Assembly (NCBI RefSeq): GCF_003996965.1
Contig: NZ_QWDM01000013.1
Coordinates: 91,418 to 155,417, forward strand
Direction: 5' to 3'
Source of the DNA: Flavobacterium cupreum
Lineage (GTDB): Bacteria > Bacteroidota > Bacteroidia > Flavobacteriales > Flavobacteriaceae
DNA length: 64,000 nucleotides
Below the pieces are notes generated by a model. That model did not search any database, was not told the origin of the DNA, and saw nothing but the letters and a program-made list of their open reading frames with translations. Position numbers and translations under genes: made by a program. This document shows positions 36,168-44,842 of this stretch, piece after piece. Within the stretch, counting starts at the first letter, position 1. Every line of letters starts with the position of its first letter.

Positions 36168-37001
36168 ATGCCGAAATTAAATCAATTTGAAACGCTTTTA
36201 ATAGATGAATTTGAAGATGAGAAATTTCATCTTCCTCTCCATACACATACCTATTATGAAATTATTTACATCAAAAAAGGAAACGGAATCCATCATTTAA
36301 ACAATAACCTGCTGCCTTATAAAGCGGGTGATTTATTTGTGATTTCGCCGGATGACGAACACTATTTTGATATTAAAAAAAGCACACGTTTTTTCTACAT
36401 TAAGTTCACGGATAATTATTTCAATTCGAAACAAAACCTTACCTGTGATGAATTTTTAGTCCACACACCCGAAAGTTTTATGCGGGATAAAACGCTAAAA
36501 GAAACGGTTTTAAAATTTGATGACCCCTGCAAAACGATTTTAAAAAACACAATTGACAATATTTCTGCCTACAATTGCAAAACCGATGTTTCCAATTCCC
36601 CGATTGTATTTTATCAGATCCTTTCCCTTTTTGGACTGATCAAAGAAACCATGCGCGGACTGAATCTTGTGGTGAAAGGAAATTCTATAGACAATGAGCA
36701 GATTACTTCTTACATCCATCAGAATATTTATCAGCCTAAACTCGTTCAGATTAAAGTAATTGCAGCCCATTTTAATATTGCCCAAACCTATTTCAGCGCT
36801 TATTTTAAAAGGACTTTTTCGATCAGTTACCGTGATTATATCCATAATCTGAGAACAACCCTGATCGAAAAACGTTTTCAGAACAATCAATTGCCGGTGA
36901 AACAGATTGCTTATGAATTCGGTTTTACGGATGAAAGCCATTTGTCCAATTATTTTAAGAAAAGAAAGAATATGAAACCTACCGATTTTAAGAAGCTTTA
37001 G
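36168..37001 (+). CDS. AraC family transcriptional regulator
   Basis: 277 residues. Cupin-type N-terminal domain with the metal/ligand-like HLPLHTHTYYEIIYIKKGNG motif and GDLFVISPDDEHYFDI, then two C-terminal HTH units (IKVIAAHFNIAQTYFSAYFKRTFSISYRDYI and LPVKQIAYEFGFTDESHLSNYFKKRKNMKPTDF). Divergent from the MFS exporter gene and likely its controller. Ligand unknown. Confidence 0.9.
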   Translation: MPKLNQFETLLIDEFEDEKFHLPLHTHTYYEIIYIKKGNGIHHLNNNLLPYKAGDLFVISPDDEHYFDIKKSTRFFYIKFTDNYFNSKQNLTCDEFLVHTPESFMRDKTLKETVLKFDDPCKTILKNTIDNISAYNCKTDVSNSPIVFYQILSLFGLIKETMRGLNLVVKGNSIDNEQITSYIHQNIYQPKLVQIKVIAAHFNIAQTYFSAYFKRTFSISYRDYIHNLRTTLIEKRFQNNQLPVKQIAYEFGFTDESHLSNYFKKRKNMKPTDFKKL

Positions 37002-37070
37002 TTATTGAAATCTTAAAATAGCGCTCACCTGAATATTTTTATTTAAATTTGTCACATCAAATGAATTTCA

Positions 37071-37457
37071 TTGACTAAAAAAGCCGTCATATTATTTTTC
37101 TTCCTCACTATTGGTTTCTTTCTGATTCCGGTTTCCGGTTTTGCATGTACCAATAATACCGGCAAAAGTTCTCACAAAAAAGAAATTACTGTTACGAAAA
37201 AGGAAAAAGGCTGCTGCACAAAAGACTGTTGCACGAAAAATGAAACTCCTAAAAAAGAGAAACACGACTGCGACGGAAAATGCAATCATACGAATTGTAC
37301 AACCTCTTCGCTACAGCTAAGTATCCCGGCTTTAAATGATTTTGATTTCCAAAGTATGCTTTTCAATTTTTCGATGGAAAAGTCTGTTTCCTATTACAAT
37401 GAAGCCAATATTTCTGATGGTTTCGCTTCTATCTGGTTACCCCCTAAAATAAAATAA
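37071..37457 (+). CDS. exported Cys/Lys-rich protein of the copper cluster
   Basis: 128 residues starting with TTG at 37071 (the nearest ATG at 37061 leads to a stop). A signal peptide (AVILFFFLTIGFFLIPVSGFA) precedes a Cys/Lys-rich segment with GCCTKDCCTKN and CDGKCNHTNC, then a non-repetitive C-terminus. Seven or more cysteines in pairs suggest periplasmic metal buffering; copper is inferred from the downstream genes. TAAATTTG at 37044-37051 is a -7 candidate. Family not recognised. Confidence 0.7.
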   Translation: MTKKAVILFFFLTIGFFLIPVSGFACTNNTGKSSHKKEITVTKKEKGCCTKDCCTKNETPKKEKHDCDGKCNHTNCTTSSLQLSIPALNDFDFQSMLFNFSMEKSVSYYNEANISDGFASIWLPPKIK

Positions 37458-37633
37458 TTCTATTTCTAACAGCCATAATTGTGCTTTTTCGGCATCCTTT
37501 ACCGGCTAAAATTCCATGCAAAGAGAACAGTTGTCGTGCTTGTTTTCCTTTGCCATTCTGAGGAACATTAAAATTGAATAAAAAACTAATTTAAAGGAAA
37601 CTTAAAAAAATCCTTTTTAAAAAACATACAAAA

Positions 37634-38161
37634 ATGAAAAACGCAATAACAGCTGTATTAGCAGCAATTACAATAGTATTATCCGTAAATACAATTTCAG
37701 CGAAAGAACTAAAAGCACAAATTACAACAGAAGAAATTCAGGACTCTAAACTGCAACCTGTTTTTGATGAGTATTTCGCAATGAAAGATGCTCTAATCAA
37801 AAGTGACGCAAAAACAACTTCGACAAAAGCCAAAGACCTTTTAACTGCAATCGGTACTGTAAAAATGGATAAACTGAAAACCGCAGAACACAATGTCTGG
37901 ATGAAAGTCATGAAAAAAATGACTGCCGATGCTAAATCTATTTCATCCACTCAGGATCTTAAAAAACAACGTGAGACTTTTAAATCACTATCTAAAAGTA
38001 CTTACGAGCTTATCAAAGCTTCCAATCCTGCCGAAACCGTTTACTATCAATATTGCCCAATGGCCGATGCAAACTGGTTAAGCAAAGAAAAAGCAGTTAA
38101 AAATCCGTATTACGGTGCTTCAATGCTTACGTGCGGAAATGTGGTAGAAACGATCAAATAA
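37634..38161 (+). CDS. DUF3347 domain-containing exported protein
   Basis: 175 residues with a signal peptide (ITAVLAAITIVLSVNTISAK) and the DUF3347 helical domain, LQPVFDEYFAMKDALIKSDAKTTSTKAKDLLTAI, ending with YYQYCPMADANWLSKEKAVKNPYYGASMLTCG, a conserved Cys/Met tail that looks like a copper-binding site (also seen in CusB-associated proteins). It is probably a periplasmic metal-binding factor. The next gene starts directly after its stop. Confidence 0.86.
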   Translation: MKNAITAVLAAITIVLSVNTISAKELKAQITTEEIQDSKLQPVFDEYFAMKDALIKSDAKTTSTKAKDLLTAIGTVKMDKLKTAEHNVWMKVMKKMTADAKSISSTQDLKKQRETFKSLSKSTYELIKASNPAETVYYQYCPMADANWLSKEKAVKNPYYGASMLTCGNVVETIK

Positions 38162-38725
38162 GTGAAGACGCTCTATATCAAGAACATGGTATGCAGCAGA
38201 TGTAAAATGGTAGTGAAGTCTCAGTTTGAAAAGCTCGGACTTCACACTATTGCTGTTGAACTGGGTGAAGTGGAATTACAAGAGGAACTTACAGAAAATC
38301 AGAAAAGAGATTTACTTCAAAGCCTTCATTCTTTAGGCTTCGATCTGCTCGATGACAAAAAAAGCAAGACAATCGAGAAGATAAAGACGCTGATTATCGA
38401 TTTGGTGCATCATAAAAACAATGAACTGAAAATCAATTTGTCTGATTATCTGTCCGAAAACCTACATCAGGATTATAACACGCTGAGTAATTTGTTTTCT
38501 GAAACAGAAAGTATCACTATCGAAAAGTATTTCATCAGTCAGAAAATAGAAAAGGTAAAAGAATTACTGATTTACAATGAATTTTCGTTAAGTGAAATCG
38601 CCGACATTTTAAACTACAGTAATGTGGCACACCTGAGCAATCAGTTCAAGAAAATTACCGGTTTTACACCCACTTATTTTAAACAGCTGAAAAATAAAAA
38701 GCGTATTCAGATCGAGAATTTGTAA
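38162..38725 (+). CDS. AraC-type regulator with N-terminal HMA-like metal domain
   Basis: 187 residues starting with GTG immediately after the DUF3347 stop. Residues 1-65 resemble a shortened HMA domain with CSRC (KNMVCSRCKMVVK) as the metal site. The C-terminal part (about 100-187) has the AraC HTH pair, KVKELLIYNEFSLSEIADILNYSNVAHLSNQFKKITGFTPTYFKQ. The chimera suggests direct copper sensing, and its place in the cluster suggests it controls the copper genes. The HMA call rests on CxxC and fold length. Confidence 0.84.
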   Translation: MKTLYIKNMVCSRCKMVVKSQFEKLGLHTIAVELGEVELQEELTENQKRDLLQSLHSLGFDLLDDKKSKTIEKIKTLIIDLVHHKNNELKINLSDYLSENLHQDYNTLSNLFSETESITIEKYFISQKIEKVKELLIYNEFSLSEIADILNYSNVAHLSNQFKKITGFTPTYFKQLKNKKRIQIENL

Positions 38726-38730
38726 TTTTT

Positions 38731-38815
38731 TTACCGCTAAAAACACAAAGGCTTTTGCGAACGTTGCGTTTTTCTAAAACCCGGCAGATACAAAAACTTT
38801 GCGCCCTTTGCGGTT
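38731..38815. repeat. dispersed intergenic repeat (CGCAAAGG type), inverted
   Basis: CCGCTAAAAACACAAAGGC...GCGAACGTTGCG and ACTTTGCGCCCTTTGCGG form inverted arms around a short centre, related to the units at 18441-18632. It separates the regulator from the HMA membrane gene. Confidence 0.6.
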
Positions 38816-38915
38816 ATTGTTTTTTATAAATATTACAAATCATTCTCAAAATTATACAACACGAAGCCACTATTGCTTCGGAAATTTGCATTGTACTATT
38901 TTAAAGATAAAAACA

Positions 38916-39629
38916 ATGACACATACCTATCAGATTACCGGAATGACCTGCACCAGCTGCGAGGATAAAGTAAAAAAAGCACTTCAATCCGCAGCGCATG
39001 TAACCGCAGTGGAAGTTTCGAAAGAAAAAAACAGCGCAACCGTAACGATGAGCCAACATGTTGGCCTCAATGAATTGCAAAATGTACTCGACAGTAAATA
39101 TAAGATTTCAGCAATCCACCATAATGAAATTGCCGAAGAAACAAAATCCTGGCTGGAGACCTACAAACCAATTGTACTGATATTCTTTTACATCAGTCTG
39201 GTTACAGGATTGATTCAGCTTACCAATTCTGAGTTTGATTTCATGCAGGCCATGCGCCATTTTATGGCCGGATTCTTTTTGGTTTTTTCATTTTTCAAAA
39301 TGCTGAACTTAAAAGGTTTTGCAGAAAGTTATCAGATGTACGATGTGCTGGCGAAAAAAATCCCGGCTTGGGGATATGTATATGCTTTTCTCGAACTCGG
39401 TTTAGGGATTTCGTATGTAATCAATTTTAATCCGTTCTTAACCAATGCGCTGACATTTATTATCATGAGTATCAGCATCATTGGTGTACTGCAATCTGTC
39501 CTGAACAAAAAGAAAATTCAGTGCGCCTGTCTGGGAGCTGTTTTTAATTTACCAATGAGCACCGTAACTATTATAGAAGATGGTCTAATGATCATCATGA
39601 GTTTAATAATGCTAACAACACTACTATAA
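38916..39629 (+). CDS. HMA-domain membrane protein (MauE/DoxX-like)
   Basis: The start at MTHTYQITGMTCTSCE (38916) gives 237 residues; the frame extends upstream to 38799 through repeat sequence. Residues 1-65 are an HMA domain with GMTCTSCEDKVKKAL. After a linker come four membrane helices (for example HFMAGFFLVFSFFKML and FLELGLGISYVI). CACLGAVFNLPMSTV between helices is typical of the MauE-like family. It may handle copper or redox in the inner membrane. It ends exactly before the multicopper oxidase start. Confidence 0.86.
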   Translation: MTHTYQITGMTCTSCEDKVKKALQSAAHVTAVEVSKEKNSATVTMSQHVGLNELQNVLDSKYKISAIHHNEIAEETKSWLETYKPIVLIFFYISLVTGLIQLTNSEFDFMQAMRHFMAGFFLVFSFFKMLNLKGFAESYQMYDVLAKKIPAWGYVYAFLELGLGISYVINFNPFLTNALTFIIMSISIIGVLQSVLNKKKIQCACLGAVFNLPMSTVTIIEDGLMIIMSLIMLTTLL

Positions 39630-41873
39630 ATGAATCATAAAAAAATATTTTTCACCTCACTACTCCTCCTTTTTAGCATACAAATCATGCTGTCGCAAAA
39701 GGTGGTCCGTTATGACTTATACGTAAGGGACACAATTGTCAATTTTTCGGGAAAGGAAAAACATGCTTTTGCCGTAAACGGACAAATTCCGATGCCGACA
39801 CTTACTTTTACAGAGGGTGATGTTGCGGAAATTTACGTCCATAACGAATTAAAAGAAAATACCTCGCTTCACTGGCACGGTTTATTTTTACCGAATAAGG
39901 AAGACGGTGTTCCGTATCTGACCCAAATGCCGATTGCTCCCAAGACCACACATAAATACAGCTTTCCCATTATTCAAAACGGAACCTACTGGTACCACAG
40001 CCATTCCGGGCTTCAGGAACAAGTGGGTTTGTACGGCCTTTTCATTATCAACAAAAAGAAGGACGATCCGACTTTCAGGAAAGGCATTGATGATTTGCCA
40101 ACCGTTCCTGTTATTTTAAGTGAATGGACCGATTTAAAACCGGAAAACGTTCAGCGAATGCTTCACAATGCCAACGACTGGTTTGCGATCAAAAAAGGGA
40201 CCACTCAAAGTTATGCCGAAGCCCTGAAACAAGGTCATTTTTCAACCAAAGTGACCAACGAATGGAAACGAATGAATGCCATGGATGTCAGCGACGTCTA
40301 TTATGAGAAGTTTTTAATCAATGGGAAAAGCCAGGATCAGCTTTCGCAATTTAAGCCGGGAGAAAAAGTCAGGCTAAGAATTGCAAACGGTGGCGCTTCC
40401 AGTTATTTCTGGCTCACGTACGGTGGAGGAAAGATAACGGTTGTAGCCAGTGACGGTAACGATGTTGACCCGGTAGCAGTGGATCGTCTCATTATTGCAG
40501 TTTCTGAAACTTATGATATTATCGTTACCATTCCGAAAGATAAAAAATCCTTTGCTTTTCTGGCTACAGCCGAAGACAGAACGGGATCAGCCTCTCTATT
40601 TCTGGGAGACGGGACTAAACAGCCTCTCGTGCCCCTTTCGAAATTAAAATATTTCGAAGGAATGAAAATGATGAACGGCATGATGAAAATGAACGGCGAA
40701 ATGAATGATATGGGCATGCAAATGTCCCTGAATAAAATGGATATGAATGCCGTCATGTATCCTGAAATCACCGGTGAAGATGAAAATTCAAAACCGATGA
40801 ACCATTCCGAACATGCAGAAGGCATGCAAATGGATAACGACAGCACTGAAACCGCCGACATAGTCACCTTAAATTATGCAATGCTGAAATCGCCGACCAA
40901 AACTAGTCTTCCAAAAGATGCTCCGGTTAAGGAATTGCGTTTTGAATTGTCCGGAAATATGAATCGCTACGTTTGGAGTTTAGATAATAAAGTCGTTTCT
41001 GAGACCGATAAAATCTTAATCAAAAAAGGAGAAAATGTACGCATTGTACTGTACAACGGATCGATGATGCGACACCCGATGCATTTACACGGACACGATT
41101 TCAGAATCCTGAATGATCAGGGCGATTACGCACCACTCAAAAATGTAATTGACATTATGCCAATGGAAACTGATACTATCGAATTTCAGGCAAATGCTGA
41201 TGGCGACTGGTTTTTTCACTGCCATATTTTGTATCATATGATGGCGGGAATGGGACGTATTTTTAGTTATGAAAACTCAGCACCGAATCCGCTGATTCAT
41301 GATCAGAAAATGGCTTATAAAATGCTAAAAATGGACGACAGAATGTTCCATTTCATGGGCGAAAATGATTTTGCAACCAACGGAAACGACGGTGAAGCCA
41401 TGTTCAGCAACACCCGCTGGAGCATAGCAACCGAATGGAGACTGGGCTACAACGATCGTCACGGTTATGAAACCGAAACGCATATTGGGCGTTACATTGG
41501 CAAAAATCAATGGCTGATGCCTTTTATTGGCTTTGACTGGCGCTACCGAAAAATGGGAATGGATGAACAGGAACAAAATCTTTTCGGCCAATCCAATACC
41601 AAAGACAATCGTTCTGTTTTTAGTGCTGGTCTCGAATATACCCTTCCAATGCTTATAAAAGCTCAGGTCGAAGTATACACTGACGGAAATGTACGCTTCC
41701 AATTGGAACGAAAAGATATTCCGCTTTCAAGACGCTTACGCATGAACCTAATGTGGAATACCGATAAAGAATATATGGCCGGCCTGAAATATATCGTAGC
41801 CAGAAACTTTGGAGTTACTACACATTATGACAGCGACATGGGAGTTGGATTCGGAGTGAATCTGAATTATTAA
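39630..41873 (+). CDS. multicopper oxidase (CopA-like) fused to a CopB-like C-terminal domain
   Basis: 747 residues with a signal peptide (SLLLLFSIQIMLSQ). The laccase fold has all copper motifs: HWHGLF, WYHSHSG, HPMHLHGHDFRI and HCHILYHMMAGMGRI. A Met-rich segment (MKMMNGMMKMNGEMNDMGMQM) near 350 is typical for cuprous oxidases. The last about 190 residues (WRLGYNDRHGYETETHIGRYI, GVTTHYDSDMGVGFGVNLNY) resemble the outer-membrane barrel CopB. The fusion would couple Cu(I) oxidation to an outer-membrane element. A terminator follows. Confidence 0.9.
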   Translation: MNHKKIFFTSLLLLFSIQIMLSQKVVRYDLYVRDTIVNFSGKEKHAFAVNGQIPMPTLTFTEGDVAEIYVHNELKENTSLHWHGLFLPNKEDGVPYLTQMPIAPKTTHKYSFPIIQNGTYWYHSHSGLQEQVGLYGLFIINKKKDDPTFRKGIDDLPTVPVILSEWTDLKPENVQRMLHNANDWFAIKKGTTQSYAEALKQGHFSTKVTNEWKRMNAMDVSDVYYEKFLINGKSQDQLSQFKPGEKVRLRIANGGASSYFWLTYGGGKITVVASDGNDVDPVAVDRLIIAVSETYDIIVTIPKDKKSFAFLATAEDRTGSASLFLGDGTKQPLVPLSKLKYFEGMKMMNGMMKMNGEMNDMGMQMSLNKMDMNAVMYPEITGEDENSKPMNHSEHAEGMQMDNDSTETADIVTLNYAMLKSPTKTSLPKDAPVKELRFELSGNMNRYVWSLDNKVVSETDKILIKKGENVRIVLYNGSMMRHPMHLHGHDFRILNDQGDYAPLKNVIDIMPMETDTIEFQANADGDWFFHCHILYHMMAGMGRIFSYENSAPNPLIHDQKMAYKMLKMDDRMFHFMGENDFATNGNDGEAMFSNTRWSIATEWRLGYNDRHGYETETHIGRYIGKNQWLMPFIGFDWRYRKMGMDEQEQNLFGQSNTKDNRSVFSAGLEYTLPMLIKAQVEVYTDGNVRFQLERKDIPLSRRLRMNLMWNTDKEYMAGLKYIVARNFGVTTHYDSDMGVGFGVNLNY

Positions 41874-41900
41874 CGACTACACTCTTATTCAAATCTTATA

Positions 41901-41941
41901 AAAAACATCAGTCCCTGCGGGTTATGAACTGATGTTTTTTT
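41901..41941. terminator. terminator after the multicopper oxidase gene
   Basis: AAAAACATCAGT (41901-41912) and ACTGATGTTTTTTT (41928-41941) form a 12-bp stem with T run, in between convergent genes. Confidence 0.85.
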
Positions 41942-41958
41942 ATTGAACTGAAATAGTA

Positions 41959-42906
41959 TTAAAGCTTAATTACAATCTTACCCACTGTTCTTCCGGTCTC
42001 TAATTGTAAATGTGCCTGATCCATTTCATCAAATGAAAATACCTGCGACACATGCGATTTAATGATTCCTTTTTGCATAAGATCGGCAACAGCTTTCATA
42101 TCCGCACCCGAAGATTCAACCAGAATAGCAAACAGGTCCACATTTTTGTTTTTGGCCTTTTCTGCATATTCCGGAGCGATAGCTCCCAGGATGTAAATTA
42201 TTTTTCCGCCCGGTTTTACAACATCAACCGAGCGATTGTTTATGGCATCTGAAATCGAATTTAACACCAGATCCACATCTGAAACTTCTTTTTCAAAATC
42301 GGTTTTGGTATAATCAATATGCTGATCCGCTCCGTTTTGCAAAACAAACTCTTTATTTTTTGCTGATGAAGTTCCGATTACGTGCGCTTTGAAATGTTTT
42401 GCAATTTGGGTGGCATAATGTCCTACTCCGCCCGATGCTCCATGAATTAATACTTTATCGCCTTCTTTTATTTTTCCGTTGGTCACCAAAGCCTGCCAGG
42501 CCGTAAGTAATGCAAGTGTTCCTGCGGCCGCTTCTTCATGGGAAATATTCTCTGGTTTTAAAGCCAGATGCGAAGCAGGAACCGCCACATATTCTGCATA
42601 TGCTTTTCCTTTTCCCGGAAAATTGACCATTCCGAATACTTCGTCATTTAATTTAAAGTCCTTTACATTTTCTCCTGCTTCTACAATGGTTCCGGACAAA
42701 TCCCAGCCCAGAATGACCGGACGTTCGTCTTCGAAAAAACGTTTTATTCCACCTTCCGAAGATCTTGTTTTGTAATCAACCGGATTAATGCTCAACGCAC
42801 TTACTTTTACCAAAACCTCATCATCGTTAATTTCCGGTTTCGGAATATCTACGTATTTAAAGTTGGATACACCACCCGCTTCGTTTACTATAATTGCTTT
42901 CATCAT
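41959..42906 (-). CDS. NADP-dependent zinc-type alcohol dehydrogenase/quinone oxidoreductase
   Basis: 315 residues of the MDR superfamily (GroES-like then Rossmann). Signs: MKAIIVNEAGGVSNFKYVDIPKPE, DLSGTIVEAGENV and the nucleotide motif LIHGASGGVGHYATQIAKHFKAHVIGTSSA. No structural zinc Cys quartet is apparent, so it is a quinone-oxidoreductase-like member that reduces enones or quinones with NADPH. Divergent from the HxlR gene, which probably controls it. Confidence 0.9.
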   Translation of the reverse strand: MMKAIIVNEAGGVSNFKYVDIPKPEINDDEVLVKVSALSINPVDYKTRSSEGGIKRFFEDERPVILGWDLSGTIVEAGENVKDFKLNDEVFGMVNFPGKGKAYAEYVAVPASHLALKPENISHEEAAAGTLALLTAWQALVTNGKIKEGDKVLIHGASGGVGHYATQIAKHFKAHVIGTSSAKNKEFVLQNGADQHIDYTKTDFEKEVSDVDLVLNSISDAINNRSVDVVKPGGKIIYILGAIAPEYAEKAKNKNVDLFAILVESSGADMKAVADLMQKGIIKSHVSQVFSFDEMDQAHLQLETGRTVGKIVIKL

Positions 42907-42928
42907 AATTTAGTTTAAAATTAAAGTA

Positions 42929-42959
42929 CAAAAGTATAATATCAGTATCTTTGCCACAA
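42929..42959 (-). promoter_or_regulatory. overlapping divergent promoters of oxidoreductase and HxlR genes
   Basis: Minus strand: TTG at 42959-42957, 20-nt spacer, TACTTTTG at 42936-42929. Plus strand: TATCTTTG at 42946-42953 is a -7 box for the HxlR gene. Repeats of TACAAAA-AGT in opposite orientation (near 42925-42940 and 42965-42982) are a candidate operator. Confidence 0.55.
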
Positions 42960-43032
42960 GTATGCACTTTTTTGTATCCTACACACAAAAAACATACTAT
43001 TATTGATTATCAGCGATTTAAAAATTAAAAAA

Positions 43033-43389
43033 ATGGCAAAAAATAAATATACAGAGGATTGTTCCGATGTAGTTTGCTCTGTAGACTACGCTTTTAAGAG
43101 AATTGGCGGTAAGTATAAAGGAAGAATTTTATGGAATCTGAGCAACAAAAACATCCTCCGCTATGGCGAATTACGAAAAACGCTTGTAGATGTCACTCCT
43201 AAAATGCTGACCCAGACTTTAAGGGAACTCGAAGAGGACGAATTGGTCTACAGAAAAGTCTACCATGAAGTTCCGCCAAAAGTAGAATATTCGCTTACTG
43301 ATATTGGCATGGAACTCATTCCGTTTATCAATCACCTGAAAGAATGGGGTGATAAACAGCGGGCGAAAGAGAAGGTTTTGAGACATTAG
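43033..43389 (+). CDS. HxlR family winged-helix regulator
   Basis: The ATG at 43033 gives 118 residues (a TTG start at 43003 would add ten). HxlR landmarks are CSVDYAFKRIGGKYKGRILWNL, RYGELRKTLVDVTPKMLTQTLRELEEDELVYRK and VEYSLTDIGMEL. N-terminal cysteines (CSDVVCSV) are the redox/electrophile-sensing position in YodB/HypR-like members. Paired with a divergent quinone-type oxidoreductase, it probably responds to quinones or aldehydes. Confidence 0.9.
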   Translation: MAKNKYTEDCSDVVCSVDYAFKRIGGKYKGRILWNLSNKNILRYGELRKTLVDVTPKMLTQTLRELEEDELVYRKVYHEVPPKVEYSLTDIGMELIPFINHLKEWGDKQRAKEKVLRH

Positions 43390-43501
43390 CAGAAGATAAC
43401 CTATTGCTCATGTGTATGGAAATGAATTCAGAAAGTATAAACTTATTTAGGAACTGGCATTACTTTTGAAATGACAGAGAGCAACAAAACTCTTTAAATT
43501 C

Positions 43502-43822
43502 ATGTACGGAATCAATCCTTTTTTATTACTTGTTTTACCCATGATTTTTCAAATTATATTTGGAACAAATTTTAAATATAACCCTGTAAAATTATCTTTT
43601 TTTAGGATAAGTATGATTAGCTTTCTCCTACAAATACTGGTATCTTATCTGGCGCTTCAAATCGTTTCACACAATCTCAGGAGCAACTCAAATGGGCAAA
43701 TCCATTGCGGAATGCCCTTGCTTGGATTAATTTTCCTCGAATTTATTTTTATAATAATTTTAGTAATCACCGTAGTCATTCAATATTTTATGAAGAGATA
43801 TTACCATCGTAACAGCAAATAA
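43502..43822 (+). CDS. hypothetical membrane protein, 106 aa
   Basis: Small, strongly hydrophobic protein with three predicted membrane segments (FLLLVLPMIFQIIF, ISMISFLLQILVSYLALQ and LGLIFLEFIFIIILVITVVIQYF) and a basic tail (KRYYHRNSK). No recognised family or active-site motif. It precedes an exported protein gene by 45 nt. Coding likelihood rests on membrane-helix pattern and length. Confidence 0.6.
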   Translation: MYGINPFLLLVLPMIFQIIFGTNFKYNPVKLSFFRISMISFLLQILVSYLALQIVSHNLRSNSNGQIHCGMPLLGLIFLEFIFIIILVITVVIQYFMKRYYHRNSK

Positions 43823-43866
43823 AACCTGACTACTTCACACCTTAACTAAAGATAAAAGCCTGCTAG

Positions 43867-44505
43867 ATGAAAAATAAAATTACGTTTCTATTCCTCCTTA
43901 CCATCCTTTCCGTAAAACTTATTGGCCAGAATACTGCCATCCTGCCCAAAAAAATAGATTTCAATAAAATTCCGAAAGAAATAAAATATACCGGAAAAGT
44001 CAAAAATGCAGTCTCCTGGAAAGACAAGCTTGGAGAGAATATTGTCGTATTAACGGAAACAGGCGAGTTTACGACTAAAAACTCAGATAGTGAAGATTCT
44101 CGTGATGCGGCGTTATATGCTTACCATTATATTTTATCCGGTAAAGATTCAAAGCTAAACTGGAAAATTTATGATTTTATTCATGACTGTCCGGTTGAAA
44201 TAGAAGCCAACTTTGTAAAAAATACCTTTAATATTACCGATTTAAATAAAGATGGGATAACTGAAATCTGGGTAATGTACACCACGGTTTGTCATGGAGA
44301 TGTTAGTCCTTCGACTATGAAAATAATAATGCACGAGGGAAATGAAAAATTTTCGATGCGCGGAGAAAACCGGGTTCAGGTAGGTGAAAAACAGTACATA
44401 GGCGGAAAACATACTTTTGACAAACCTTTTAAAGATGGCCCTGCGGCATTCAGGGAATATGCCAAAAAGCTATGGCAAAAACACGTTAATAAGGTTTGGG
44501 AATAA
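43867..44505 (+). CDS. exported protein, M949_RS01915-like
   Basis: 212 residues with a signal peptide (TFLFLLTILSVKLIGQ). It has KNAVSWKDKLGENIVVLTETGEFTTK, a conserved CPVEIEANFVKNTFNITDLNKDGITEIWVMY core with an EF-hand-like DLNKDG loop, and CHGDVSPSTMKIIMHEG. This matches, from memory, a flavobacterial family labelled after a Riemerella surface-polysaccharide locus tag; function unknown. The EF-hand-like loop suggests calcium binding. Confidence 0.7.
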   Translation: MKNKITFLFLLTILSVKLIGQNTAILPKKIDFNKIPKEIKYTGKVKNAVSWKDKLGENIVVLTETGEFTTKNSDSEDSRDAALYAYHYILSGKDSKLNWKIYDFIHDCPVEIEANFVKNTFNITDLNKDGITEIWVMYTTVCHGDVSPSTMKIIMHEGNEKFSMRGENRVQVGEKQYIGGKHTFDKPFKDGPAAFREYAKKLWQKHVNKVWE

Positions 44506-44618
44506 CGATTGTGCATATTTACAAAAACATTAACGATACGCTTATTCGCACGAATACTAAATCAGCCTATATTTGATTCATCAAAAAACAGAATCATCAA
44601 CATCCAAAAAACAAAGAA

Positions 44619-44783
44619 ATGACAAAAGTAATTACCTTTATGACTGCGGCTCTATTCTCAATTGGCATAACGGCTCAGGAAACGAAACCGGCAGCAAAAA
44701 AAGAAAAGGCTAAAAAGGAATCCTGTTGCACAAAAACAGATGTGGCAAAAAAAGACAAAAAAGCTTGTTGTGTTAAAAAATAA
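44619..44783 (+). CDS. small exported Lys/Cys-rich peptide, 54 aa
   Basis: The ATG at 44619 opens MTKVITFMTAALFSIGITAQ, a complete signal peptide, then a lysine-rich chain with two CC pairs (ESCCTKTD and KACCVKK). Mature size is about 34 residues. It resembles the Cys/Lys segment of the exported protein at 37071. A clear terminator follows 20 nt downstream, supporting expression. Metal binding is inferred, and no family is known to me. Confidence 0.65.
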   Translation: MTKVITFMTAALFSIGITAQETKPAAKKEKAKKESCCTKTDVAKKDKKACCVKK

Positions 44784-44802
44784 GACAACAGGTATTCGAT
44801 AA

Positions 44803-44834
44803 AAAAAAGACCTCAATAATGAGGTCTTTTTTGT
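44803..44834 (+). terminator. terminator after the small Cys-rich peptide gene
   Basis: AAAAAGACCTCA/TGAGGTCTTTTTT stem with ATAA-like loop, strong T run. Confidence 0.85.
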
Positions 44835-44842
44835 TATGTATT

